Shown here one piece after another: positions 36,901-47,759 of a stretch of DNA of 64,000 nt (the stretch's first letter is position 1; each line of letters begins with the position of its first letter). The DNA is from Amphimedon queenslandica. Lineage: Eukaryota; Porifera; Demospongiae; Haplosclerida; Niphatidae. The translations under genes were made by a program, and so were the position numbers. Below the pieces are notes generated by a model, which was not told where the DNA came from, did not search any database, and saw nothing but the letters and a program-made list of their open reading frames with translations. The stretch is taken from NCBI RefSeq assembly GCF_000090795.2, contig NW_003546661.1, forward strand, positions 1-64,000, in the 5' to 3' direction.

Positions 36901-37248
36901 AAAGGGTAGTTTTGCCAATACCAGGAGGACCATCAATTACTACTGTATTGGTACAATCAGGTAGTAGAACATCATCTATAGTTATTTCATTATATCCTGG
37001 AAGGTTTGGTATCTCATCAACCTCTCCTCTTAGTAAAAACCAAGATGATGACTTCTTGTCTCTTGTTTGTAAACTAAATTTTTCTTTCTTGACTAAAGCT
37101 AATCTTCCAAAATAGTCAGGACCAACTCTTCTTGGCCAGTCTTCTGCAACAATAGGTTGTTCCAAATATACCTTTCTTAATATATCAGCATAAACTCGAA
37201 CACTCTCTGGTAAAAGTGTAGTGGGTGTCATTTCTTCGAGAGAAAAAC
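33950..37248 (-). CDS. NACHT-domain NTPase (NLR-like) on one large exon
   Basis: STAND NTPase of the NACHT/NLR class, a group expanded in sponges and linked to innate sensing. The open frame runs about 3.3 kb. A splice acceptor at 37249-37250 implies at least one upstream exon. The first ATG inside the exon is at 37231, giving 1093 aa. From that Met, Walker A GPPGIGKTT is at about 101-109, Walker B LLIIFDGWDE at about 173-182, and a sensor-like VTSRS at about 220. Residues from about 640 on are leucine-rich with weak repeat spacing (LQxLxIP, LxELQFY), consistent with degenerate leucine-rich repeats. No Death or CARD domain is visible in this exon; one may be encoded upstream. Confidence 0.88.
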
Positions 37249-37359
37249 CTAAAATGTAAATAAACAAATCTTATTAGATGTATTAGACTAGACAAAATTC
37301 TAAGACAACATGCAACAACATTTTGGGCTGAGCCTCTTTAAATGTTTAACATTCTTCTA

Positions 37360-37424
37360 GTTATGATTATAATAGTCTTGTCGCCCAGACCCTTGGGGCT
37401 AGGCGACGAGACTATGATTATAAC
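37360..37424. repeat. 65-bp imperfect hairpin
   Basis: TTATGATTATAATAGTCTTG followed by TCGCC, and GGCGACGAGACTATGA then TTATAA, are inverted about a short GACCCTTGGGG centre. It looks like a very short MITE or the fused ends of one. Confidence 0.55.
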
Positions 37425-37605
37425 TACACCGACATCATTTTAAAGGATTAAAATTACAATTACAAGCAAAATGAATGATTGTGATTCCTCAATTTTAAGT
37501 GTACGATTAGTTGATTGCACACATAATATTTATATAGGATTTTCTACCTTAACACTTTCCCAGATATCATCACTGAAATTTGTCTCATTAGTGCATTATA
37601 TTTTA

Positions 37606-37892
37606 CACAGCCAAGAATTTTACTTTGAATCATGACTGATATCAATCAGGATCAGCCTTGATACATTCTTGTATCACGGATTTTGGGCAGCCTGCAAAGC
37701 AATGAGTCTAGTATGATACAATCATGATAACCATCCATGATACAACCATGCTGGAGTACAGCCTTGGTTCAGCCAGAGCAACAGACATGATTCAACATTA
37801 ATGTCAGTCGGGGCTGTATTAAAATAGACATCAGGCTTGAATCATTGATTTTGGGTAGTGGCCTGTATTAGAGATGATAATTCTTGGCTGTG
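37606..37892. mobile_element. MITE with CACAGCCAAGAATT ends
   Basis: The inverted ends CACAGCCAAGAATT and AATTCTTGGCTGTG have TA directly outside both (37604-37605 and 37893-37894). The interior contains several GATCAGCCTTGAT-like near-palindromes. 287 bp, non-coding. Confidence 0.7.
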
Positions 37893-38565
37893 TACTTAAG
37901 CAATTGGGCATGAATTAGTGTGATTATGATTATGATTACAATGAACTTTATGCAATGAACGGTCTAATTGACGTGCACGTCTCAAGTGGATGAAAATGGT
38001 AGATTTTCTGCGCTACAATATGGCTGAGAATTCAGTCAAGCTCATCATCAGTGGACAGCTATTGCATGGACTTTGTTTTGCTGCTATCCTTGCTCTATAT
38101 TTTGTGGACTACCTCTCTCTATTTTTATATTGTTATTTTTCTTTTTAATTGATTATTTTTTCTATGTTTGAATTTTGATACCTGTCTGTTCATGTGTGTG
38201 TCAATCGGAAGAAATAGCCTGCTGTTCTTGCCTCTCAAGAGCAATTGACCCAGGAGAAGGAAGACTGACGCCTCAGATACCTTGCTACAAGTAGCTACTA
38301 ACTTGAAAGGTGTTCAAGGTACGCAACAGCAGTAGGCTGCCGCTTGGATGGGGCTGAGCTTTGCATGCAAGTGCTATAGTGATGTAGCTTGTATAGTCAT
38401 ATGTAACTTGATCACTCATGCATAAATAGCTTTGAATATTATTTTCCTATTGATGGTTTATATCTGCCTTGTTGAAGGCTGCACCAACTGCTCAAATAAT
38501 CAAGATTTCTACTATTTATCATGGCACAGGCCACCTCAAAATGATGATCAAGGCACTATATTGTT

Positions 38566-39975
38566 TTGTTAATACATGAAAAACCAGCTGCACACTTAAG
38601 AATTTGCAGCGAATGTATGAATAAAGTACCAGCACCTAAACATAAAAAGCAACCTTCCAATAGAGAAGAAGTCAGTCGCAAGAGAGTAAGACCGATGAGG
38701 GAAGAGATGTGCCAAGCAGAAGCTCATGACCATACATATGCATTATTGAGTCCTCCAAGCTCCACTTCATCATTCTTAAGTGCAGTTCAAAAGAGGGACC
38801 AACCTGCATTAGCACCATCAGAAGCAGTACATACATCTAGTGTGGCATCATGTGGTATTGAAGCATTTATAAATGATGACAGTGCCATTCATTTTTACAC
38901 TTTGTTCCCAACGTATGCTCACATCATGATATGCTACAATTTTCTTGGAGATGCAGTTCACCATATTATATACCCAGGCTCATCAGTTGATCCATCAGCA
39001 AAAACAAGAATGAAAAGTCAACAAGCAAATTCTCCACAAAATGAATTCTTCTTAACACTCTGCTGTCTGAGGTGTGGCTTGATGGAACAGGATTTGGCAT
39101 ATAGATTTCAAATATCTCAGTCAACTGTTTCTAGAATTTTTACAGCATGGGTGAACTTTCTTTATTATAAGTTTAAAGAGATTCCAATTTGGCCAACACA
39201 AGCACAACCCATATAAAAAAACCAGGGTTGTAGCATGATTGTGGCAGCCTTGTAACAACTTGGTTGTCACTATCTGGTCACAACCTTGTAAAAACTTGGG
39301 ATTTGGCACATTTTTTGGCTTGTGACAACCTTGTCACAACCTTCTCACAATGTACAATGAATTCAATAGAATAACTATAATCTGAAAGACATCAACATAT
39401 AATTATTATTGACATCTTAATCCCATATAGTTTCAATTGATTTCTAGATACTCGTAATGTATCTATGATGCATGTAGCTAAATGTATAAAGATGTGGATG
39501 TGTTTTAATGCTATCTTTATTGACTTGCATAAGTGCTGGTCAATGGTCTACTTATATATGGTAGCAATAGCTTCATATCATCGTGGGGCGTACTTGATGA
39601 AACCTCAGTTTCCTGTCAACCTTCGGACAACCTTGTCACTAGGTTGTTATGTTTCTTGCATGTTAGTCACAACTTCAACACTTTTATGCAAGGTTGTTAC
39701 TAGATTGCTACAGCTTTGCGAGGTTGTGCCCTGGTTGTAGCAACCTTGGAATTTCTATATGGGAAGTTCAATCATTGATACTTGAGCAGTTTAAATTACA
39801 TTACTCTTCCACACGTATCATAATCAATGCAACAGAGGTGTTTATTCAGAGATCTAGTGATCCTCATGCTCAACAACTAACATTCAGCTCATATAAAAAT
39901 CATAACACAGCTAAAGCTCTAGCCGGTATTACCCCATCTGGTGCGTTTTCATTTATCCCTGTCTACAAAATATAG
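38566..39975 (+). pseudogene. Degenerate DDE_Tnp_4 transposase
   Basis: The first part (38566-39210) has a helix-turn-helix segment, LAYRFQISQSTVSRIFTAW, typical of HTH_Tnp_4. The second part (39757-39975) reads on as INATEVFIQRSS and YKNHNTAKALAGITPSGAF, matching the first catalytic block of DDE_Tnp_4 (the usual IDCTEIFI Asp is replaced by Asn here). The two parts are separated by a 542-bp insertion flanked by ATAT, and removing it restores the frame (QPI-WEVQ). Upstream at about 38476, CTNCSNNQDFYYLSWHRP resembles the start of a THAP zinc finger, but a stop follows soon after. The remaining catalytic Asp/Glu blocks are deleted, so it is dead. Confidence 0.75.
39215..39756. mobile_element. 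Non-autonomous element nested in the transposase, ATAT duplication
   Basis: It is flanked by ATAT at 39211-39214 and 39757-39760, with an intact transposase frame on joining the flanks. The ends hold CCAGGGTTGTAGCA and, inverted, CCAAGGTTGCTACAACCAGG. Both subterminal zones are rich in CACAACCTTG/CAAGGTTGTGAC units in opposite orientation. No coding capacity. Confidence 0.75.
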
Positions 39976-40022
39976 AGCAAGGATAGCAGCAAAACAAAGT
40001 CTATGAAAGAGCTGTCCACTGT

Positions 40023-40960
40023 CCTTGTGAAAAATCCCAGCAAGATTCTTGTTAAGTTTCTTTAAAATTCTTAACAAGATTCTTGCTAATATTTCACAAG
40101 ATTTTACCTGATTTTGAAACAAGGATTATGTAAGATAGTGTTAGATCTTGCTATCAAAATGTAAGCAAGATCTTACAGGATCTTTCTCAAGATCTTACCA
40201 AATTCTTAGAAGATCACAGCAAGATCTTACCTTAAGATCACAGCAAGATCTTACCTGATTTTGAAACAAAGAACATGAAAAATATCATGGGATTTTGCTT
40301 TATCAAGATTTTAAAATATTAGCTGAGTTCTTACATGAAGTTTCAGCTTATGAAAAATAGATGTAACAGTAAGGTCTGAGTAAGATCTTAGATTGCATAA
40401 ATGAATTACTTAATGTTGTGAAGGTTAATGTGAACTTCATTAACTTTTTGACTTAATTATGTTGAAATTTTACTTTCTTTATATACTGCCATTATCGTAA
40501 AGGCTATCGTGGGTTGTCTACCACTTCCTGTGAGTCATGCAATTTGTAAGATCTTTCAAGATCTTTTATGACTTAATGAGTGATCTTATGTGTCGTGTGA
40601 TCATGAATGATTCTTCAAGATCATAAACTTACTAGATTTTGTAAGATCTTATTAGATTTCAATTTGACAAGATCATCTTAGTTCTTACAAAGTGTGGTAT
40701 TACAAGATTTAAGTGAGGCATGATCTTACATTTTCTGACATATTCCTTTATTCATAAGATCTTTAAAATTCTTACAAGAATTATAGTTATGATAGATCTC
40801 ACAAGATCTGACAGGTTGTTCAAATCTTATCAAATCTTAAATAAGAATTTGCAAGAATTTCTGTGTTAAGATTTTACAAGATTACTATCTTATGTTTTCT
40901 TGTATAATCATGTGAAATCATGAAAAACCTTATAAGATCTTGCTGGGATTTTTCACAAGG
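40023..40960. mobile_element. Nested element with CCTTGTGAAAAATCCCAGCA ends and AAGATCTT arrays
   Basis: The ends CCTTGTGAAAAATCCCAGCA and TGCTGGGATTTTTCACAAGG are perfect 20-bp inverted repeats. It interrupts the right arm of the 37946-41062 transposon, as shown by the arm continuing on both sides. The interior is filled with AAGATCTTAC/GTAAGATCTT-type units. 938 bp, no open frame. Confidence 0.8.
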
Positions 40961-41062
40961 GTGATGTTGAGCTTGAATTCTCAGCCATATTGTAGTGCAG
41001 AAAATCTGCCATTTTCATCTACTTGAGAGGTGCACGTTAATTAGACCATTCGTTGCATAAGG

Positions 41063-43769
41063 TCCATTAATCCAGATTTACTGGGCAGTACTATACAAAA
41101 CAAATTATTAGCAATAATCATAAAATAGAAAAAAGATGGAGGAAAAAACACTTGAATATTTTTTCATTTATATCAAAAGAAAAAAATGGATTTTTGTAAT
41201 GTAATTTAATTACTGCAACTTCTTACTTATTTCGCACAATAACAAACAATAGATACAAGTTCAATTTGCTATTTTTTGAAAAAATAAAGTTCTTTCAAAG
41301 GCAGATGGGTGTTACTTTTATTACAAGATATTCAGGAGTGTTACATTTGCTTTGAACTGTAAAATTTTTAATTCAAAATGACTCCGCCATATACACTGTT
41401 TCAAAAAAATTTTTTAAACAATCAAACAAGCGTAACAGTGTAAAAATATTCCTATAATTGTTTTCACAACCTTGCAAGTACAGCTTGGTTCTTATTAAGA
41501 CTTATGAAGGTTCTCTCTACCTTCTAATGCTTCAGGAAAAGACTTTAAACAGTATCTCTATGTTCTTTTGCTGTTAGAAAGTTCATAACTTTGTCCCATG
41601 TCCAAACCGCCATTTTGTTTGCTGTGACCACACCCACTTACATAGCGTGGGCAGGTGGTTGCTAAGGCTTGTTATTTCTCCAATACAACATGTATAGAAG
41701 AAATGAAGTGTTGACATACAATCAAATATATATCGCACGTGGGTGAAATCAATTATAGGACAACCTGGGCGCTACGCCCCCAGGTCGTAAAAATTAAATT
41801 AGCATTAAGGAAAATAATCTTGCATCACTTTAATGTTATTTAATTGGGTTGGGTATTACCTTAAAAGCAAAGCTGATGTGTGACAACTTTTCAACTGTTG
41901 TGAATGCATGCAGGACCACACTACAGCCACAATAATGTAATTTTTTATGAGATTACCCAAAAAAGATCATTCCTGGTGTATATGTGTGGACAATAATATA
42001 CAGGTAAATATAATATATGGGAAAATAATCCAACAACCAGGATGCTTCAATTTGATACCACTTAAGGAGCAAAAGCACAAGGCTAATATCAATTCAAAGT
42101 ATTCAAGGTGAAGTATGTATAACCATTGCTCTCTATTATCTCACCTATGATTCAAAAAGATTCATTGTGGCTGATTTCATTACTGTAATATGACTGAGAG
42201 CCCAACTGAAATTCATAATCCAGAACTGACACCAGGACTGATTCAAACAGGAATGCATCTTAATTCAGGCTCCAGTTGGTTTGAGTTGGGTGTGTAGATA
42301 TGTATCTATACTTGTATGTCTCCATACATGCATTTCTTCTATGCATGTTGTATAAAAAATAAAGCAAAGATGATGTCTAAAGACTTCTCAAGACTAGAAG
42401 GTATAAAGAATCTTAGTAAGAAATAAATGCCTACTACAGGTACATGCACAAGGTGGGGTAAACAGTTTAAAAAATTGTTATACTAATTTTCACAAATAGC
42501 TTGCAAACTGCAGCAAGTGACAATTAAGATCCAGAAATTCACAATATTACAGAACAAAAAATACAAACTTTGTGGAAAAAAAATTAAAGCCAGTATTGGG
42601 GGTCAGTAAGCAGTAGCAAGATTGCTGTCACAAATATTACAGTGTTCAGTTTAAGCTCCTTTCACAATCGCTCCATAGACAACCATTTGAACTAGGACTT
42701 CAAAATGGTGGCAGAAAAATTAATTTTATTTACGGTATCATGATGAATATACTATGAATATATTTAGCACCAATTGGTCTATTGTATGGCTTCTGAATAG
42801 ATACGGTATAGTGGAAAATTTTTGTAGCCCAAAATATTTGTGGATTTAGCTTTTTTTTTCAAAAATCTATGAAAATAAAAACCGCGAAAATTGATTCAAT
42901 ACAGTTCAAAATGGCTGAAAAGTAGAAAACCACAAAAATGAAAGCCACAAAATTATTTTTGAATGGATTCGCCAAATTTATGGCCATGAAAATTTTTGGC
43001 TATACGGTAGACTTTTGTAATAAATTGTAGCAGCAGTAAAATGCTCACTTTACTTAATGCTACAGCTAAATAATATAATATTTTTATTTTATACTTGAAT
43101 AATAAAATAACTGCCAGCAACTGTTTCACAAATGTTTTTGAAGCTTTTTTATCTTGGAGTAGGTCTGTTTCTTATATAAATTGCACTAGTGCAGTCTGTA
43201 ATGGTGTCTTTTCATGCAAAAGTGATGCAATTATTGCATCAGCCATACACATATGGCTGATCTTTCTCACAATTGGGCGAGGTATTTGTCATCACAACAC
43301 AAATTTGATTTGTTTTAATTAATTGATCTTAATTAATGTGGGCATAGCATAGAGGTGACACTCAAACTAAAGAGGTAAGGGTATTACTAACAGCAAAGTA
43401 TTTCTGAGACAATTATTTTTCAATCCCAATAAGTTGAAGTGAAATAATATTATAAGTAGCAATGTAGGGGTACATATCAAGCAATAATTAGAGGCAGTAA
43501 TTCTGGTATTTTAAAGAAAAAGTGTTTGAAAAGTACTTGTTTTTGTACAGTGCTGAAATTCTTTTCGTTTCAATTATAAATTCAACATAACAAAGACTAA
43601 AAATTACTTTTACAAAAAATAAAAAAGAAAAGAATTTCGTAAAATTACCCACTTGACAAAAATACCCAACCTACATTACTGTCATTAGCAATTTAAAAAA
43701 CTTTTAAAAGTACTTGTACGTGCAATTTGTGCTTTTGTAATCCAAAGTATTTTTTGCAAGCTTTTGCAA
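41063..43769. other. Intergenic, repeat-derived sequence
   Basis: It contains a diverged relative of the 52.2/55.1-kb element around 41480-41650, a GC-rich hairpin (ACCTGGGCGCTACGCCCCCAG at 41763), a CCGTATAG-family MITE (42804-43007), and a minus-strand coding-looking block (43110-43300, see findings). No intact gene is visible. Confidence 0.5.
42804..43007. mobile_element. MITE, CCGTATAG family copy 4
   Basis: Ends CGGTATAGTGGAAAATTTTT and AAAATTTTTGGCTATACGG, with TA outside both (42802-42803 and 43008-43009). The inner arms ATTTGTGGATTTAGC and GCCAAATTTATGGCC fit the other copies. Confidence 0.7.
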
Positions 43770-46148
43770 TCGAATTACAGAATGACTAAGGCTGCAAAGC
43801 GGCTGAATACTATTCTGAGTTATATGAAGAAGGTGAAGTTAAGCATATCAATGGTGTTGGGCCTATATAGTTTCCTAAAATTTTAGTTAGTTTGTAGGAA
43901 ATATTTACGGTAACTCGCTCCACCTATAGGTGGGGTCTCAAGGTTTTATATAACCCCCAACCCAATGTGACCATGTTGGCCTTTTGAATAACGATAAACA
44001 TGCATAATATATCAAACCACTCCTATGTGAAGGTGCAGCATATCAATGTTTAATAATTTATTTCCTATTATAGAAAATAGGGAGGGTGCATGGGCAGGAG
44101 TCCATTGATATGCTTGACTTCACCTTCTTCATATAACTCAGAATAGCATTTAGCCGCTTCGCGGCCTTAGCCATTCTGTAATTATATTTCAGAAGGCTCA
44201 GTCTCACATATCAATGGTGTTGTTTGTAGCTGTTAGGACTGATTTTGCAAACCCTGTATCCTGTACTGGTTTGTAATAGAAATGCTGAAAGGTCGAATCT
44301 GAACTCCAGTCTGCTGCATTAAGGATATCTTCAGTTGTGATTCCTTGCATAGCAGCAGTGGAAGTGCTAGGACTCCTGACAGAGTGAGCTTTAAACACAC
44401 TGGTGTCTATTCCCGCCAGCTCCATGATTTTGTTTCAACCATCTAGCAATAGTGGAAGAGGTGACTGGCTGATGTGGTTTGATGAAAGAAATGAATAATT
44501 GTTTAGCATCCCCTCTTAATTCTCTGGTCCTCTCAATATAAAGGCTCAAAGATTTCACTGGACATAGAGCTTCATCTCCATTAAATTTAGCAAAGAAAAA
44601 TTCTTTAAAGGTTTTGCCTGGTCTGGATTGTTTAGCCAGGGACGTGGGTACAAATACTGCACCCTCAGAGGTATTTCTATAGCCTTTAAGGCTCAGGTTG
44701 GAGAGGTCAGCTGAATGAGATCGGCAAGTCAATGCCAATAGCATGACCGTTCGTAAAGACAACTGCTTAAGGCTCGTGTTGTCATTCAAGGTGCCGATAT
44801 TAATATAGCGTAAAACCAGGCCTACATCCCAAGTATCTTAATACCTTGGTAGAGGTGCGTGTGTTTGAAACACTCCTTTCAGTAGTCTGGTGATCAAAGG
44901 ATGTTGACCAATGAATAGCCCATCTACCGGAGAGTGCATTGAAGCAATTGCTGACTTGTATGCATTGAGGGATCTATACTGATATCCCTCCTTGTAGAGG
45001 TAATTTAAAAAATTTGCTGCATCCCCTATAGGTCCTGAAATGGGATCAGCTTCCCGTTCAGTACACTAGCTGATCCATCTTTTACACATTGAGTCATAGG
45101 ATTGAGAGGTTTTTTGCCTCCAAGAGGACATGAGGAGGTCTGCAGCTTCTTTTGAAAGTCCTTTACTAGCATAGTGTTGCCTGAGATAGGCCACACGGCT
45201 AGAGGTGGTGCCACAGGAGGTTGGTGGTCTGACATCACTATTGCATTCTGCTAAACATTGATCCTGAGAGGATAAGATGTTAGCAATCCCAGGAGTCTGG
45301 GGTATCAGGGTTGTGATGGCCACACTGGAGCTACTAGGACTAAATCTGTCCCCTGCTCCTCCACCTTTGCCAGGACTCTCCCCACTAGGTTCCAGGGCGG
45401 GCTAGCATAACCCTTCACCTGTCTCCAGTCCTGGAGAAAGGCATCTGTGACCTGTCTTTTCTGCTATTGGGTCTGGCCTCTAGCTGAAGAAACAGGGTAG
45501 CTGATGGGTCAATCTCGTCGCAAAGAGATCCACCTCAAGGTAAGGAAATTGGGCTCTGATCCGTCAAAATATTGACGGGTTCAGCATCCAATCTGAGAGG
45601 TCTCTCATCACTCAGGACTCTGAGTCAACCATAACGTTCTCCTTCCCCGGTAGACGCTATGCTGTCAAGAAAATGTTTCTCTTTAGATGCCACATCCACA
45701 AATTCTTCGCTATTTTTGTTGCCTGGGTGGAGACTGTTCCGCCAAGATTGTTGATATAAGCTACTGCAGTTTGATTGTCCAGCAGTAGCAGGACTCTTTT
45801 GTTCTCCTGACTCTTCAGGAAGGTTTTCACGGCCAAGGTTGCCGCTAGCAACTCGAGGCAGTTTATATGCAGGGTCCTTTCCTCTCTGGATCAAGGGCCT
45901 CCCGTTTGATGCCCTTGTGCAGTTGCTCCCCAGCCAATGAGGGAGGCATCTGACTCTATTTGAATGTCCGGCTGTCTCAAAATGAGGCTCTTGCCGTTCC
46001 AAACTGTTAGTTGTTCCTGCCACCAGATTAATTCTTTTATGGCAGCTTATGACAGAGGACAAGGAGCATCATAGCATTGCTCGTTTTCCCCCAAAGCTGA
46101 GGCCAGGTCACTCTGTAGTGCTCTGCAAAACAAGGGGCCTGGGGGAAC
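43770..46148 (-). mobile_element. DIRS-type tyrosine-recombinase retroelement, broken
   Basis: A fossil on the minus strand. The order is RNase H-like segment (about 46.06-45.65 kb), a variable stretch (45.3-45.0 kb), then a tyrosine recombinase (about 44.8-44.2 kb) with the HSVR box and the late Tyr region typical of DIRS recombinases. An inverted repeat pair at about 43776-43855 and 44100-44177 fits the unusual ends of DIRS elements. The upstream (reverse transcriptase) side is cut by the element at 46149-47595, with a likely small remainder beyond it. It is broken by several interruptions. Large blocks remain readable, so it is not very old. Confidence 0.75.
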
Positions 46149-47595
46149 TGTCACGAAAAAAATTGTCCCCCGTGAAAATTTATCCTAGGATAGAAATATC
46201 ACGTGATATTTTATGTCCGCGTCAGCAATTTTTTGTCCTACCAAAAGAAAAGTGTAAAGGAACTGTAAATCTTTGTATTCGACTTTGTTCCTTAATCATT
46301 TATCTATGGAATACAAGTACAAAGCATGTGGGACCCTTTATTACACGTTCAAAGTACATAGAAGAAGATTTCAGATCGAAGAAGGATGACAGACTGTGTC
46401 AAGAACCGAGTAAAGAACCCAGGAAAGAATTAAGAGGATGATCTTGTGGAGAAGGCAGCTGTGTATTTAGCTGATAGAAAGTGTCCAGAAGGTTGTAGTG
46501 CTAACAGAAAGAGGCAGATATGGAAAAGAGCTGAAAAGTTTGTTTTCAATGCAAAATGGGTAACCGCCGTATTACCAGACCAAAATGACTGAATGGTCAA
46601 CTATATCATGATAGTGTAGGTGTTTTGTGTATTTAAATAGTTTAGTTAGTTATGTGTATATATGTATGTACGTAGTATGATATCTGTGCTTTTGTAGACA
46701 AACTCAGTATGTATATGCATCTGTATTCATGATTTAAATAATTAAATCAAAGCATCAATTATAACAAACTGATATATGATAGCTTGCCCAACGATGGTAT
46801 TGATAAACGTACCAGGGAGCAGATAGCAGCAATACCGAAATGCACTGAGTACAGGGAATTAAAGTGACTGTTCCTAGTATGCAAATTAAGGTAAAATGGA
46901 CAATAAGATTGTGGTTTATGTGCCCTTGCTTTAGCAATGTCAATTTGTGCTGGTTAAGACCCAACTTCTTGCAGCTATATTTCACATAAGCTTCGTTTCC
47001 ATCTTTTATAATGCTTAGAAAAGAATGTGATGTCTTTGTTTTCTACTTGTTTAAGAGCTAGATGCCCTGGACTATCCAAAGAATACAGGTTACCTATATA
47101 CTGCCTGTGCAGACAACCTATAGTAATGAAGGAAGAATGGTAAAATGTTCTTAATGTAAGGAGTGGTATCACGTAGAGTGTGAACAAATACCAGAAGATG
47201 TTTGGACTGATAAGGACTACGTTTGGTCATGTAATTGTTGTAAAAGTTGCATGAAGACAATTATTGTGCGATAATGAAATGTATTATTATTATTATTATT
47301 AATACTGAGTGCTAAGTAAATTTTCCTTATCAAAATAGTCTATATGTGCATAATATTATGATCCTAGGATAAAATATTTCAGATACAATTCGTCCTAGGA
47401 CAAAAATATTTCATGTATTATTTTGTCCTAGGACAAAAAAATTAGTCCTAGGGTAGGACAATAAAAGCTTGCCTAGGACAAAATATTTCTGAAAAATTTT
47501 GTCCTAGGACAAAATATTTCTGCAAGATTTTGTCCTAGGATAAAATATTTTGTCTCATAGGACAAAATTTGGGTGGGACAGATTTTTCTGTGACA
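46149..47595. mobile_element. Ginger-like element inserted in the DIRS fossil, broken
   Basis: The ends TGTCACGAAAAAAATTGTCC and GGACAGATTTTTCTGTGACA are inverted and begin TGT, as in Ginger DNA transposons. Inside are a patch resembling the start of a Ginger/GIN-type integrase (YLADRKCPEGC, about 46460) and a PHD-finger-like patch (CKEWYHVEC..WSCNCC, about 47155-47250), a domain known in some Ginger elements. The right subterminal zone (47360-47580) is an array of CCTAGG-centred units. The coding part is decayed. No target duplication is clear. Confidence 0.6.
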
Positions 47596-47700
47596 GGCCT
47601 TCATACATTCCATAAGATCTGCTAGTGAGCCTGTAGTACCTTGTAGCACTCAGAAAAATGGCCAGGTGGTCTCACCACCTTTGATTTTCTTTTAATCTAG
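47596..47700 (-). mobile_element. Probable remainder of the DIRS fossil
   Basis: Minus-strand sequence next to the Ginger-like insertion that could belong to the reverse-transcriptase side of the DIRS element at 43770-46148. The assignment rests on position and weak similarity only. Confidence 0.35.
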
Positions 47701-47759
47701 AGGCCTTCTTGCTATCAGAAATTTACAACATGGGTGGATACCACAATATGAAAATACTA

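Larger units (their letters stand above)
37946..41062. mobile_element. Internally deleted DDE_Tnp_4-type DNA transposon with two nested insertions
   Basis: The left arm (about 37946-38110) and right arm (39965-40020 plus 40965-41062) are inverted copies: TGCAATGAACGGTCTAATT against AATTAGACCATTCGTTGCA, then GATTTTCTGC, CAATATGGCTGAGAATTC and TTTGTTTTGCTGCTATCC. The transposase remnant between them has the HTH_Tnp_4/DDE_Tnp_4 look of IS5/Harbinger/ISL2EU-like elements. The C-terminal half of the transposase is missing; its frame runs straight into the right arm. Other elements sit at 39215-39756 and 40023-40960. Confidence 0.75.

Noticed and set aside
38566-39216. A host THAP or DNA-binding gene
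   Set aside because: It is flanked by matching inverted arms and joined to a DDE_Tnp_4 block, so it is transposon-derived.
45625-46062. Longest minus-strand frame here as a host gene
   Set aside because: It belongs to the RNase H-like part of the DIRS fossil, not a host gene.
46049-46441. Plus-strand open frame of about 130 codons
   Set aside because: It crosses the junction between the DIRS fossil and the Ginger-like element and is antisense to the DIRS segment; a chance frame.
47360-47590. CRISPR-like array of about 30-bp units
   Set aside because: The units vary in length, are centred on CCTAGG palindromes and sit at the end of a eukaryotic transposon.
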